This document shows positions 18,351-27,800 of a stretch of DNA of 64,000 bases, piece after piece. This DNA is from Mesorhizobium sp. Pch-S (GTDB lineage: Bacteria > Pseudomonadota > Alphaproteobacteria > Rhizobiales > Rhizobiaceae). The stretch is taken from contig NZ_CP029562.1 of assembly GCF_004136315.1 (NCBI RefSeq), forward strand, positions 1,364,001 through 1,428,000. The letters run 5' to 3'. The position numbers and the translations under genes are program-made. Every line of letters begins with the position of its first letter. Position 1 is the first letter of the stretch. The notes beneath the pieces were generated by a model that had not been told where the DNA came from, searched no databases, and saw only the letters and a list, made by a program, of their open reading frames with translations.

Positions 18351-19163
18351 ATGAGACCCGTCCTTGCCGCCCTCGCCCTGATGCTGCCTGCCCCGGCTTT
18401 CGCCGAATGCGCCATGACAGACGCGCTGCTTGCCCAGGCCTATCCGAAGGCGCAGCAGGGCGACAACGGACTCACGGTCGACGGCGGCGGCTTTCAGCGC
18501 GCGATCCAGAGCGAAGGCGTGGTCTGCAAGGCCTGGCCCTGGCGGCCGGGGCTGATGCTGGCCGCGGTACCGCTGCTCGAGGCAAAGCCGGCCGAAGAAG
18601 GCTCGAACAAAGGCGATGTCGAAATCCTCGTCACCGACCGTGCCGGCAAGCCGCTGGCCAGGCGCCTCGAGCCGGACATGGCCTACTCCGACGCCATCCG
18701 CTTCGGCGACATGGCCCTCGACACCGCGCGCTACGATATCGCCGAGGGCCTGCGCGCCTTCGGCCTGCGCACCAATCAATCCGGCAGTTCACGGGTCAAC
18801 CCCTATGAAGAGCAGGCGCTGTGGCTGTACACCTTCGACAGGGGCCGCATCGAGCGGGTGCTGGACGGCCTGATCGTCGAGCACGGCCTTGGAGAAAACA
18901 ACGGCAATTGCGAGGGCGAGTACACCACGACGAAGCGCACCATCACGCCCGGCCCGAAAACAGTCGCGCGCTACCGCGCCCTCAAGGTGGAGCAGACCGA
19001 GACCCTCGACACCTCGACGCGAAAGGGCGACGACTGCGTCAGCGACGAACGGCCGGGACCGAGCAGGCAGTTCGAACTGGTCTATGACAAGGGCCGTTAC
19101 GTACTGTCGGGCAAGGCCGAGATCGACCCGCTGTTCTCCACGATCGAGATCGGGGAGCGGTGA
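18351..19163 (+). CDS. Secreted hypothetical protein
   Basis: 270 residues. An N-terminal signal peptide, MRPVLAALALMLPAPAFA, is followed by a soluble domain with no motif I recognise. The open frame begins earlier (18255), but the signal peptide sets the start at 18351. It is acidic and periplasmic or secreted by prediction. It lies 138 bp after the GGDEF-EAL gene on the same strand; no clear functional link. Confidence 0.72.
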   Translation: MRPVLAALALMLPAPAFAECAMTDALLAQAYPKAQQGDNGLTVDGGGFQRAIQSEGVVCKAWPWRPGLMLAAVPLLEAKPAEEGSNKGDVEILVTDRAGKPLARRLEPDMAYSDAIRFGDMALDTARYDIAEGLRAFGLRTNQSGSSRVNPYEEQALWLYTFDRGRIERVLDGLIVEHGLGENNGNCEGEYTTTKRTITPGPKTVARYRALKVEQTETLDTSTRKGDDCVSDERPGPSRQFELVYDKGRYVLSGKAEIDPLFSTIEIGER

Positions 19164-19483
19164 GGTCAGCTTTCACGAAAGCCAGGCAGCGACGGGAGCG
19201 TCGCTCCAGACCTGGACCTCGACATATTCCCTGAGGTGGTAGTCCGCATAGGTGTCTTCATCGGCATTGTCTTTCGGCAGGCCGAACTGACTACTGACTT
19301 CCGATTGTCGCGCATTGCAGCGTGCGCCTGGCGATGGCACCATTGTCCTCCCCTTAGACCTATACATCGGTCGTATAAGTCGTCAGGGCTGAGCCTCGCG
19401 GCTGAGAGGCCGAGTGCTTCTGGAGGATGCCTCAGCATCGCGCCACGCTTTGAGGACATCGCCGAGCAGCCCAAGCGGCCGTA
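19164..19483. other. Gene-free stretch entering an AT-richer patch
   Basis: 320 bp with only short unsupported frames. A 64-codon minus-strand frame (19173-19367) has no recognisable domain or ribosome site. Base composition becomes noticeably more AT-rich towards the following two genes. Confidence 0.4.
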
Positions 19484-19780
19484 TTAGCGCTTGCAGAAAC
19501 CGACTCGACTGTAGTTGGGGTAACCCGCAGGGCAACATTGCCCGCTGGAACTATCAACCTGAACACAGGTTCCAGTTTTGCACACCCAGCCGCCATTCTT
19601 CGAGCACATGGCTACCGCAGGGAACTCGTCGCTCTTCTGCGTCACGCTCATTACAGGCACAGGGTGAACGGAACCAAGCTTCCCACTTCGCCCTGGTTCA
19701 CTTGCATCGGCCCCTCCAACCCCAAACGAAAGTACAAGACCGGCAAGCGAAAACATAAAAGGCGTTCTTATGCCTCCCAT
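19484..19780 (-). CDS. Small secreted cysteine-rich protein
   Basis: 98 residues; start preceded by GGAGAGAAG. A signal peptide covers about residues 1-27 (hydrophobic core FMFSLAGLVLSFGVGG, end ADAS). The C-terminal 40 residues carry six cysteines spaced C-x7-C-x4-C-x9-C-C-x12-C, a pattern that could form three disulfides in a knottin-like fold. No family assigned. It follows the 646-residue secreted protein on the same strand after 64 bp, and both are more AT-rich than neighbouring genes, suggesting a recently acquired pair. Confidence 0.65.
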   Translation of the reverse strand: MGGIRTPFMFSLAGLVLSFGVGGADASEPGRSGKLGSVHPVPVMSVTQKSDEFPAVAMCSKNGGWVCKTGTCVQVDSSSGQCCPAGYPNYSRVGFCKR

Positions 19781-19844
19781 TCTTCTCTCCTGTTGGTACT
19801 ACGACACCAGTGGTACCCAAGCCGAAGCGTGGGCAATTGCTGGA

Positions 19845-21785
19845 TCAAAGTGGTGGTGCGCAAAACTCCTCGACTTTTGGCTGTGCACCCTGTGCAGCAA
19901 CGCGGGCGCGATACCATGTTGCCCATTCGCTGTTCACATAACATCCAGCCGCGCGGTGCGACGAAACACAAAACTCATCACCGCCTGCGTCACAGTATTC
20001 CGGGCCGCCTTTGCAACCCAGCGACAGGTTCCAGCCTTCCGAGCCGGCAGGATAGACACGACCGTCGTATGTGCCGACCTCCTGTGCGCCGATTTTCTCG
20101 TATGTATCGCCTGGTGAAGTCGGTGTGTTCACGCAAGGAAAGACGTTAGAGTAGGCACCTCCCGCCCAATATGCTGTTGTCTGGTAGAGACCGCCCGTAA
20201 TGGGTACCACACTCTTAGCCGGCCCATCTATTTTTGCGACAAGCGCACTAACGCGTTGGTCCATTTGATCGACCAGGTAGTCAGTTGGCTGGATGTCGGC
20301 AACGTGAACCAAAGTGTGCATTTGCGCCGTCTTTGACTGGGTCACGACCGCCATCTCGATACTGACTTTGGCGCGATCAGCCAAGCTTTGAGTATCAATT
20401 GCATAAATGTCGACATCTACAGGAACCCAATCAGGCCCGACGCGATGCCATTTAATCGAGTCTGCATACCCATAGGTCAGATTTCTTGAAGAAGCGCACC
20501 GCTCCTTGTCGTCGACTTTGCCAGTTTCGGTCGCCTTCGCAGTTTTGGTGGCCGATGCACCAGCGGTTCCCGCTGCTGCCGCACCTCCCGTTGCCGACGC
20601 TGCCAGCATCGCGCAATCGACCGTATCACTACCGGAAATGGCGAGATCCGCATCGGGTACGCTGGACATGAGCAGATTGCTTTCTGCGACAGAAAGCGTG
20701 CGTTTGTATGTGTCTGTTACAATCGCCCATTGGTCGGCACCCACCTTCTCAAAACGAGCCTTGAACGCGGTTTGCTGACCGAGGATGAAAGTCATAAGCG
20801 TTTCGACGATCTTTGCCTGATCGAATCGGTCAGGGTCCTCAATCCTGGCTGAGATCGTTCCGTCTGTTGCCACCTCCTCAGCAATTGTCTGGATGAGGCT
20901 CGCACTGACGCCTCGATATCGCGTGTCGGAGCTCGTTTCCGAGCTCTTCCCTGTGGTGGCACCGCCTCCCAAGAAGCCCCCAAGATTGAAGCCGATGCCC
21001 TTCGAACCCGACTTCGATTCAACACGCACCACGCCGCCTTGTTGCTCGTCGCGTTTCAGATCAGCAAGGCCGCCTCCATTGGCGAAAGCCGAGATGACTG
21101 CAGAAACTGAGTTGAGTTTGACCTCCGCATACTGCGTGTAAACGAACGCATTAAGGTCTCGATTGACCGCTATTTCTTTAAGGTTCGCGCAGGTTTCACG
21201 AATCCGCAGCGGCGGGCGCTGGCCGAGGCCTGTAAGAGGTGCATCGATTGTCGCAGTAACGCCTTGAGGGAGCACATCCGTAATCCCTGGCGGAAAGCGA
21301 AATTGGATTTTGGTAGCTACCGTGTCTTCGGGATCGATTGACCCAGAAACCACGAAAAGGGCATAGATCGGATAGGAGAAGATGGTGTTGACGTTGACGG
21401 CCGCATTGCTTTTGCTGAGCTCGCTCGCGACCTCCTCATTGAGTCTCTTGGAAGCGAATTGAACTTTGATCGGCGCTGTCTTGACGTCTGTTTCCTTAGC
21501 TCCGCCGCAGGTTACTTTCACTTCCTTCTCGAAGTCCTCCCAAGCGGGGATGAATACTGGTTTGAAGAAGCGACGCTCCCGACTATCCGAAGCATCCTTG
21601 TAGATTGTTATCGCTTGCTCGTTCGCAGACTTCGGGAAGACGACCGCATCTGCGATGTACGGCAAGCGAATCTCAGGCGCGGCACCCACTGCATTTTTAT
21701 CACCGTTTTGCGAATAGCTTGGACAGCTTAATGCGAGCAAGGCAGCAACGAAGGAAGAGGCCTCCCGCAAATAATATCTTGGCAT
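19845..21785 (-). CDS. Large secreted protein of unknown function
   Basis: About 646 residues from ATG 21785, preceded by GGGGGG. An N-terminal signal-like segment (SSFVAALLALSCPSYSQ) could be a Sec signal or an imperfect lipobox at Cys 20. The middle has a Gly-rich stretch (GIGFNLGGFLGGGATTG) and an Ala/Thr-rich linker near residue 400. The last 90 residues are Cys- and Gly-rich, with CKGGPEYCDAGGDEFC and a terminal EEFC. I do not recognise the family. Codon use and composition are more AT-rich than the flanks, suggesting transfer. It forms a unit with the small Cys-rich gene downstream. Confidence 0.72.
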   Translation of the reverse strand: MPRYYLREASSFVAALLALSCPSYSQNGDKNAVGAAPEIRLPYIADAVVFPKSANEQAITIYKDASDSRERRFFKPVFIPAWEDFEKEVKVTCGGAKETDVKTAPIKVQFASKRLNEEVASELSKSNAAVNVNTIFSYPIYALFVVSGSIDPEDTVATKIQFRFPPGITDVLPQGVTATIDAPLTGLGQRPPLRIRETCANLKEIAVNRDLNAFVYTQYAEVKLNSVSAVISAFANGGGLADLKRDEQQGGVVRVESKSGSKGIGFNLGGFLGGGATTGKSSETSSDTRYRGVSASLIQTIAEEVATDGTISARIEDPDRFDQAKIVETLMTFILGQQTAFKARFEKVGADQWAIVTDTYKRTLSVAESNLLMSSVPDADLAISGSDTVDCAMLAASATGGAAAAGTAGASATKTAKATETGKVDDKERCASSRNLTYGYADSIKWHRVGPDWVPVDVDIYAIDTQSLADRAKVSIEMAVVTQSKTAQMHTLVHVADIQPTDYLVDQMDQRVSALVAKIDGPAKSVVPITGGLYQTTAYWAGGAYSNVFPCVNTPTSPGDTYEKIGAQEVGTYDGRVYPAGSEGWNLSLGCKGGPEYCDAGGDEFCVSSHRAAGCYVNSEWATWYRARVAAQGAQPKVEEFCAPPL

Positions 21786-22040
21786 TGCACCCCCCATGTC
21801 AATTTCTGTAACTATCCTTCAGCAACAGCAAGTTTACAATAGGATTCATTTCTTGAATTATTGACACCGTGCCAGCAACTCTGCAGATCACGGAGATACC
21901 TTCTCTTTGCGAGATCTCGCCTCCTTATCGACATTCGGAGTCAGGGCAGCTCCGGGCGATCATCGCGATGGCTTTCCGCTGTTAGAACTTATAGAGATAC
22001 CACTTTCTTCAATCCCATCACCATGGGAACCGTCGATGAC

Positions 22041-22258
22041 GGGGTTGATCGGCCGGCGAAAACATGGCGACCCTCCGCCCATGTGAACAGCTCTGCCCGC
22101 GCGCCTGACGGCGAGGTCGCAACCGTGCGCGTGCTCGACAGCCGCCTGAAAGCCGGCTCCTGAAGCCCGATCCGCGGACACGGCTGGAGCTGCGACGCTG
22201 GAAGTGCCAGATGGAGGTTCTGAACTTCCGCTACCGGATAGACGATCCCCAGGGCGGA
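22041..22258 (+). pseudogene. Decayed copy of the DUF930 gene
   Basis: This stretch aligns by eye with 29603-29996, the upstream region and body of the intact DUF930 gene. Shared stretches include GGTTGATC-GCCGGCGAAAA ahead of the start and the codons for LDSRLKAG and the later LNFxYRI. In this copy the second codon is TGA, another stop follows the LDSRLKAG codons, and about 150 bp of the middle is deleted. It cannot encode the protein. The intact and broken copies bracket the Zur/TonB/CobN module, about 7.5 kb apart. Confidence 0.8.
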
Positions 22259-22322
22259 CACCTGTGATCACCGCAAGGGTACACATTTCTCCGACGGGTT
22301 CGTGAGCCCACGCCGACCCGTG

Positions 22323-22751
22323 TCACGCAGTGGTCCCTGCGCACGCCTCGCAAACACCGGAAAGTTCGACAGTCGTGGCCTGCACCTGGAAACGCTGGCG
22401 GCGGGCGAGCCTGGCCAGAAGCCGGGCGAGAGAGGCATCGTGGGTCTCGGTGGCCAAGCCGCACCGCGTGCACACCGCAAAGACGGCATGGCCTTCGCTG
22501 GCGCAGCCGGCATGCGTGCAGAGAGCGTAGGCGCTGACACTCTCGATCTTGTGGACAATGCCCTCGGCGATCAGGCGATCCAGCGCGCGATAGACCTGCA
22601 ACGGCGCGTAGACCCCCAGTCCACGCAGGCGCCGCAGCAGTTCATAGGCCCCCAACGGCTTGTCGGCCTGCCTGAGGGCCTCCAGTACCAGTTGCTGATT
22701 GCGGCCGCGCCGTCCTCGGGTCACCGCGACAGGAGCCTGACAATCGGACAT
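22323..22751 (-). CDS. zur: Fur-family regulator, Zur-type (zinc uptake regulator)
   Basis: 142 residues starting MSDCQAP, with GGCGGTAGG upstream. An 18-residue upstream extension is possible but runs into the operator region. The Fur winged helix reads LGAYELLRRLRGLGVYAPLQVYRALDRLIAEG, and KIESVSAYALC is typical of Zur rather than Fur. Two CxxC pairs (CTRC and CEAC) and extra Cys and His residues provide structural and sensory zinc ligands. It diverges from the TonB receptor operon across two palindromic sites, so it probably represses that operon, and perhaps itself, when zinc is plentiful (inference). Confidence 0.85.
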   Translation of the reverse strand: MSDCQAPVAVTRGRRGRNQQLVLEALRQADKPLGAYELLRRLRGLGVYAPLQVYRALDRLIAEGIVHKIESVSAYALCTHAGCASEGHAVFAVCTRCGLATETHDASLARLLARLARRQRFQVQATTVELSGVCEACAGTTA

Positions 22752-22789
22752 GCCTACCGCCGTTCCGTGATCACAACACTGTTGACGAA

Positions 22790-22804
22790 TGTAATAACAT
22801 AACA
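22790..22804. promoter_or_regulatory. Candidate Zur box upstream of zur
   Basis: TGTAATAACATAACA matches the known enterobacterial Zur core TGTTATANTATAACA at 12 of 14 defined positions. It lies 39 bp before the zur start in the shared divergent promoter. The match was made by eye against remembered consensus; a motif scan with a Rhizobiales Zur matrix would test it. Confidence 0.55.
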
Positions 22805-22879
22805 TAGTCGATCGTCAAGCGGCCAACCGGTGTGCCTCATCCCTCCTGAACAGCGGGATGCGCAGCGATTGAGCATGTA

Positions 22880-22891
22880 ATGATATATCAT
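22880..22891. promoter_or_regulatory. AT-rich palindrome upstream of the TonB receptor
   Basis: Perfect 12-bp palindrome ATGATATATCAT, within TAATGATATATCATATTA, 27 bp before the receptor start. Position and composition suit a Fur/Zur-family operator overlapping the promoter, although it fits the Zur consensus less well than the site at 22790. Confidence 0.45.
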
Positions 22892-22918
22892 ATTAAATCG
22901 ATTTCGTGGGGGTAGAAG

Positions 22919-24874
22919 ATGAAGTGGGGATCCATCGTGTCGGGGTGGTCGATGGTGCTGGCGGCCTCGGCAAGCCATATTGGTGATGCGCACGGCCAGA
23001 CCGTTCCCGATCCCGCGACGTTGCTGCAAAGGATCGTCGTGACCGCGACCTCGGGCGAGCGTTTCCTGAAGGATGCGCCCGCCAGCGTGAGCGTGGTGAC
23101 CGGCGAAGAGCTGCGGCAGCAGCCGGTCAAGGACCTGGCCGATGCGATCGAGGGCACGCCCGGCGTCCAGCTCACCGGCATAGGCCTCGGCCGCCGCGGC
23201 ATCTCGATTCGCGGCATGCTGCCGGAACAGACGCTGGTGCTGGTCGACGGCATGCGCGTCACCAATTCGGCTTCGGCGGTGGCGCATTCCGACTATGAGC
23301 TTGGCTGGGTGCCGGCGGAAGCGATCGAGCGGATCGAGGTCGTGCGCGGTCCGATGTCATCGCTCTATGGCTCCGAGGCGCTTGGCGGCGTCGTCAACAT
23401 CATCACCCGGCGCGCGACCGACGAATGGCATGGCTCCTTCTCGACCTTCGGCCTGCCGACCGAACATGGCCTTGGCGGCAATGGCTATGATGTCAGCTTC
23501 TACGCCGGCGGACCGATCGTTCCGGGCGTGCTCGGCCTCAATGTCCGGGGTGCGGTCAAGGGCCGGACGGAGCTCGCCTCGCCCACCGATGCGCGCGTTT
23601 CGTCCATGGGCGACGAGAAATCGTTCGTCGGCACGGCGCAGCTGACATGGACACCCGACGAGCGGCAACGCATCGACCTGTCCTACGGCGCCGGCTTCGA
23701 GGAGCGCTGGTCAGGCCTGCAGGGTGCCGGGCGCTTTCCGACCTTCTACCGCTCCAGCGACGACATCTGGCGCCAGCAGGTCTCACTGGCACATGAAGGA
23801 ACCTGGGACTGGGGCACCAGCCGCATCCGCTTCTACAACACCACGCTCGACCGCGAGAACACACGCAGCGACGGCGCTGCCCCCTCCGGACCACAGCGTT
23901 TCGTCGATACGGTCGGCGACGGGCAGATCAGCTTCTCGCCCCTGCCCGGGCACAAGGTCACGCTCGGCGGCGAGGTCCGCCAGGAACGCCTGAAGGATCC
24001 GACCGTCACCAGGGCCGGACGCGCCGACCAGATCCACTATGCGTCCTATCTCCAGGACGAGATAACGCTCGGCGACCGCTGGGAACTCGTCCTCGGCAGC
24101 CGCTTCGACCATCACGAATCATTCGGCTGGGCTGCGAGCCCGAGAGCCTATCTCCTCTACCATCTCTACGAGGCACTGACCTTCAAGGGCGGTGTCGGCA
24201 CCGGCTTCAAGGCGCCGACGTTGAAGCAGCTTTCGCCCGAATACAAAGCGATCGCCGGCGGGGGACGCTTCACCATCGCCGGCAATCCCGATCTGCAGCC
24301 GGAAACCAACCTCTCCTTCGAAGCCGGTCTCGACTATCAGCAGGGAATATGGTCGGCGCACGCCACCGCCTTCCAGAACGATGTCGAGAACCTGATCCAG
24401 GCGGTCTGCGTCACCCGCTGCACGGGCGCGCCGGGAGCGACCTGGTCATACAGGAATGTCAGCGAGGCGCGGCTGCGCGGCATCGAACTCGGCGGCGGCG
24501 TCGAACTGCCCTGGGACCTGCGGCTCGACGCCAACTACACCTATCTCGATCCGATCGACCGGACGACCGGCCAGCGCCTGCCGGACCGCTCCAGGCACGC
24601 CGCGAACGCGACGCTGGCATGGACGCCGATGGAAGGGCTGACGACGTCGCTGCGCATCAACTATCTCGGCTCGCAGAAGACGACGACGGCCTCGGGCAGC
24701 CAGCCTGCCTACACGCTGCTGTCGGCCTATGCCAATTACGACGTCACCGAGCACGCCACCCTCCAGTTCGGCATCGAGAACATCACCGACGTCAGGCTTG
24801 CGGACGAGAACAGGGACTATGCCTTCGCCGACGCGGGACGGCGCTATTTCCTTGGCCTGAAGACGAGGTTCTAG
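22919..24874 (+). CDS. TonB-dependent outer-membrane receptor
   Basis: 651 residues. An N-terminal signal region ends near HGQ; a TonB-box-like LQRIVVTA follows near residue 37. The plug domain contains TPGVQLTGIGLGRRGISIRG and VLVDGMRV, then VVRGPMSSLYGSEALGGVVNIITR. A 22-strand barrel is expected, and the C-terminus YFLGLKTRF ends in Phe as needed for outer-membrane insertion. The ligand is unknown; zinc or cobalt, or their chelates, is likely from the Zur-type regulator and CobN-like partner (inference). GGGGGTAGAAG precedes the start. The next gene begins 2 bp after its stop. Confidence 0.93.
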   Translation: MKWGSIVSGWSMVLAASASHIGDAHGQTVPDPATLLQRIVVTATSGERFLKDAPASVSVVTGEELRQQPVKDLADAIEGTPGVQLTGIGLGRRGISIRGMLPEQTLVLVDGMRVTNSASAVAHSDYELGWVPAEAIERIEVVRGPMSSLYGSEALGGVVNIITRRATDEWHGSFSTFGLPTEHGLGGNGYDVSFYAGGPIVPGVLGLNVRGAVKGRTELASPTDARVSSMGDEKSFVGTAQLTWTPDERQRIDLSYGAGFEERWSGLQGAGRFPTFYRSSDDIWRQQVSLAHEGTWDWGTSRIRFYNTTLDRENTRSDGAAPSGPQRFVDTVGDGQISFSPLPGHKVTLGGEVRQERLKDPTVTRAGRADQIHYASYLQDEITLGDRWELVLGSRFDHHESFGWAASPRAYLLYHLYEALTFKGGVGTGFKAPTLKQLSPEYKAIAGGGRFTIAGNPDLQPETNLSFEAGLDYQQGIWSAHATAFQNDVENLIQAVCVTRCTGAPGATWSYRNVSEARLRGIELGGGVELPWDLRLDANYTYLDPIDRTTGQRLPDRSRHAANATLAWTPMEGLTTSLRINYLGSQKTTTASGSQPAYTLLSAYANYDVTEHATLQFGIENITDVRLADENRDYAFADAGRRYFLGLKTRF

Positions 24875-24876
24875 CC

Positions 24877-27800
24877 ATGCGCGTTCTATGCCTGTTGATC
24901 GTGACGCTGCTTCTCGCCCCCATGGCTTTCGCGCAGGAACCGGCCGCCGGCAAAGCACCGGTCGTGCGGGTGCTGACCACCAGCTTCGTGCTGCCGGCCA
25001 AGTTCCGGGCCATTGATCCCATCGCCAGGCAGGCGGGCGTCACGCTGGAGAGCATCGACGTCGAGACAGCGACATCGGCCCCTGGCGAATGGTTCTCGGG
25101 CGCGGATCTCGTCATCCTCGACGTGCCGCGGCCCAGTGACCGCGCACGCGTCGAAAAGGCCCTGGGTGACGGGCCTGGCGCAGCAGCCACGATCTCCATC
25201 GGCGGGGGACCGCCCCGATGGAGCGGCATCGAGCCAGGGCCAGCCTCCCTCCTCCTCGGCTACTATGCCGCCGGCGGTGCGGAAAACTTCCGCGCCTTCT
25301 TCACCGCCGTGCGCGTGTGGAAACAGGGCGGCGACCTGTCCGCGATGCCGCCGGCGCAGCGCCAGCCGCGCACGGGTTTCTACCATCCTGCCGCGCCACA
25401 TGCCTTCGACACGGTCGAAGCCTATCTCCAATGGGGCGGCAATCGCTGGAAGGACACGGCGGGACGGATCGGCTTTGTCATTCACAGCGGCGCCATATCC
25501 GACATGCAGACCGGCCTCGTCGACGCCCTCGTCGCGCGCAGCGAGGCGGCGGGCCTGCTGCCGGTCGTGTTCTGGTTCGACAGCACCGACCCGAAAGGAT
25601 TGTCCCGGATCGCCGGTCCGGCAAAGCTCGACGCACTCGTCAACCTCACCCACATGATGGACGGCAAGGCGCGCAGCGCCGAATTCCTCGACCTCGACAT
25701 TCCCGTCCTCCAGACGACGGGCTTCCGCGAGGGCGGCACGAAGGAATGGGCGGCGGCCATCACCGGCATTCCGATGCGCACGGCCGCCGTCTTCCTTGCC
25801 GGAACAGAGGGCTGGGGCATGAGCGATCCGCTGGTGCTGACCGCGATCGAGGACGGCGCCGAGGTGCCGTTGCCGGCACAGCTCGACGCTCTTGTCGGCA
25901 AGCTGGCAAAGCTGGTGAGCCTGCGCCGCAAGCCGGCTTCCGGCAAGCAGCTTGCGCTGTTGTTCTGGAACTATCCGGCCGGCGAGAAGAACCTTGCGGC
26001 CTCCAACCTCAACGTGCCGGCGAGCATCGAAACCCTGACCGCCGCGCTCGCCGGGGCGGGCTACGACGTGCCGGCACTTTCCGGGCAGGAGATGATCGAA
26101 GCCGGGCAGGCTATGCTTGGCGGGCTCTACCGCACCGTACCGCTCGAGGACCTGCTGAAGCGGGACCTCGCCGAGGCGTTTCCGGTTGCCGCCTATCAAC
26201 GCTGGCTGGCCTCGCTTTCGCCGCAGAAGCGCTATGCCTATGCCCATTGGGGCGATCCCCGCAAGCACTGGGCCGTGCGCGATATCCAGGGCGTGCCGAG
26301 CTTCGTCATTCCGCGCATGAAGCGCGGCAAGCTCGTCATCATGCCGCAGATGCCGAGGGCAGGAACGATGGGTGCGCATTATCACGACACGGCGAGCCCG
26401 CCGGACCATCTCTACATGGCCGCCTACCTCTATCTGCGGCAGACGATCGGCGTCGACGCCATCGTCCATTTCGGCACCCACGGCACGCAGGAATGGCTGC
26501 CGGGCAAGGACAGGGGGCTCGCTGCCGACGACGACCCTTTCCTCGCGGTTGGCGACGTGCCGGTGTTCTATCCCTACATCCAGGACAATGTCGGCGAAGC
26601 ACTGCAGGCGCGGCGGCGCGGCCGCGCCGTCACCATCAGCCACCAGACGCCGCCCTTCGCGCCCTCCGGCCTCTACGACGAACTGCGCGATATCCACCAC
26701 ATGATCCACGAATACATCCAGCTCGACGAAGGCGCGGTCCGTGACAGGACCGCGGACGGGATCGCGAAGGCGGCGATCGCGGCGAAGATGCATGCCGATC
26801 TCGGCTGGAGCGAGGATGCGGTGCGGCGCGATTTCGACCGCTTCCTGCCCGTGCTGCACGACCACCTGCACGAGCTGGCGCGAACGGCGATGCCACTCGG
26901 GCTGCACAGCTTCGGCAAGCCGGCAGAACCGGATCAAAGGCTGGCGACCGTCATGCAACAGCTTGGCCAGCCCTTCTACGCGGCGGTCGGCGCAGGCTCG
27001 GACGAACTGTTCGTCGAGGACTTCTCCGCCCTGAAGAAGACAGCGCCCTACAGGACGCTGCAGCTCTATCTGCGCGATGGCGCCGACAGGTCGGCGCTCA
27101 AGGAGCCGCTGAAGGGCCTGATCGAACGCGCCGACCTGCTGGATGCCAATCTGGCGACCCCGGGCGAGACCGAGGCGCTGCTGGCGGGGCTGGCGGGCCG
27201 CTTCGTCGCGCCGGGCTCCGGCGGCGACCCCGTGCGCAATCCTGAGGTCAGGAGCGGCCGCAACCTCTATGCCTTCGAGCCGGACAGGATACCGACGAAG
27301 GCGGCCTACGCATCCGGAAAGGAGGCTTTCGATCAGCTGCTGGCGGCATTCCGCAGCGAGCATGGTGGCGCATCGCCGCGCAAGCTCGCCTTCAGCCTGT
27401 GGTCGTCGGAAGCGGTCCGCCATCTCGGCATCACCGAGGCACAGGTGCTGCATGCGCTCGGCCTGCGCCCGGTCTGGGACGAAGGCGGACGCCTGCGCTT
27501 GCTGGAGATCGTGCCTGCAGCCGAGCTCGGCCGGCCGCGCATCGACGTCGTCGTGCAGGTCACCAGCGTCTATCGCGACCAGTTCGACGGCTTCATGCGG
27601 CTGCTTGCCGACGCCATCGACCGCCTCGCCGCGCTGGATGAGCCGGACAATCCCGTCGCCGTCAACACCGCCCGCATCGCCGCGATGCTGCAGGAGAAAG
27701 GGCTTGCGCCAGACGAGGCGAAAAACGAGGCCAGCCTGCGCATCTTCTCCAACGCGCCCGGCAGCTACGGCTCGGGCCTGCCGGACATGGCGCTGGCATC

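Noticed and set aside
16386-18779. 797-codon minus-strand open frame opposite the GGDEF-EAL gene
   Set aside because: Same cause; the plus frame carries GGEEF and EAL motifs.
19173-19367. 64-codon minus-strand gene
   Set aside because: No ribosome site, domain or signal peptide; lies in a gap of low coding character.
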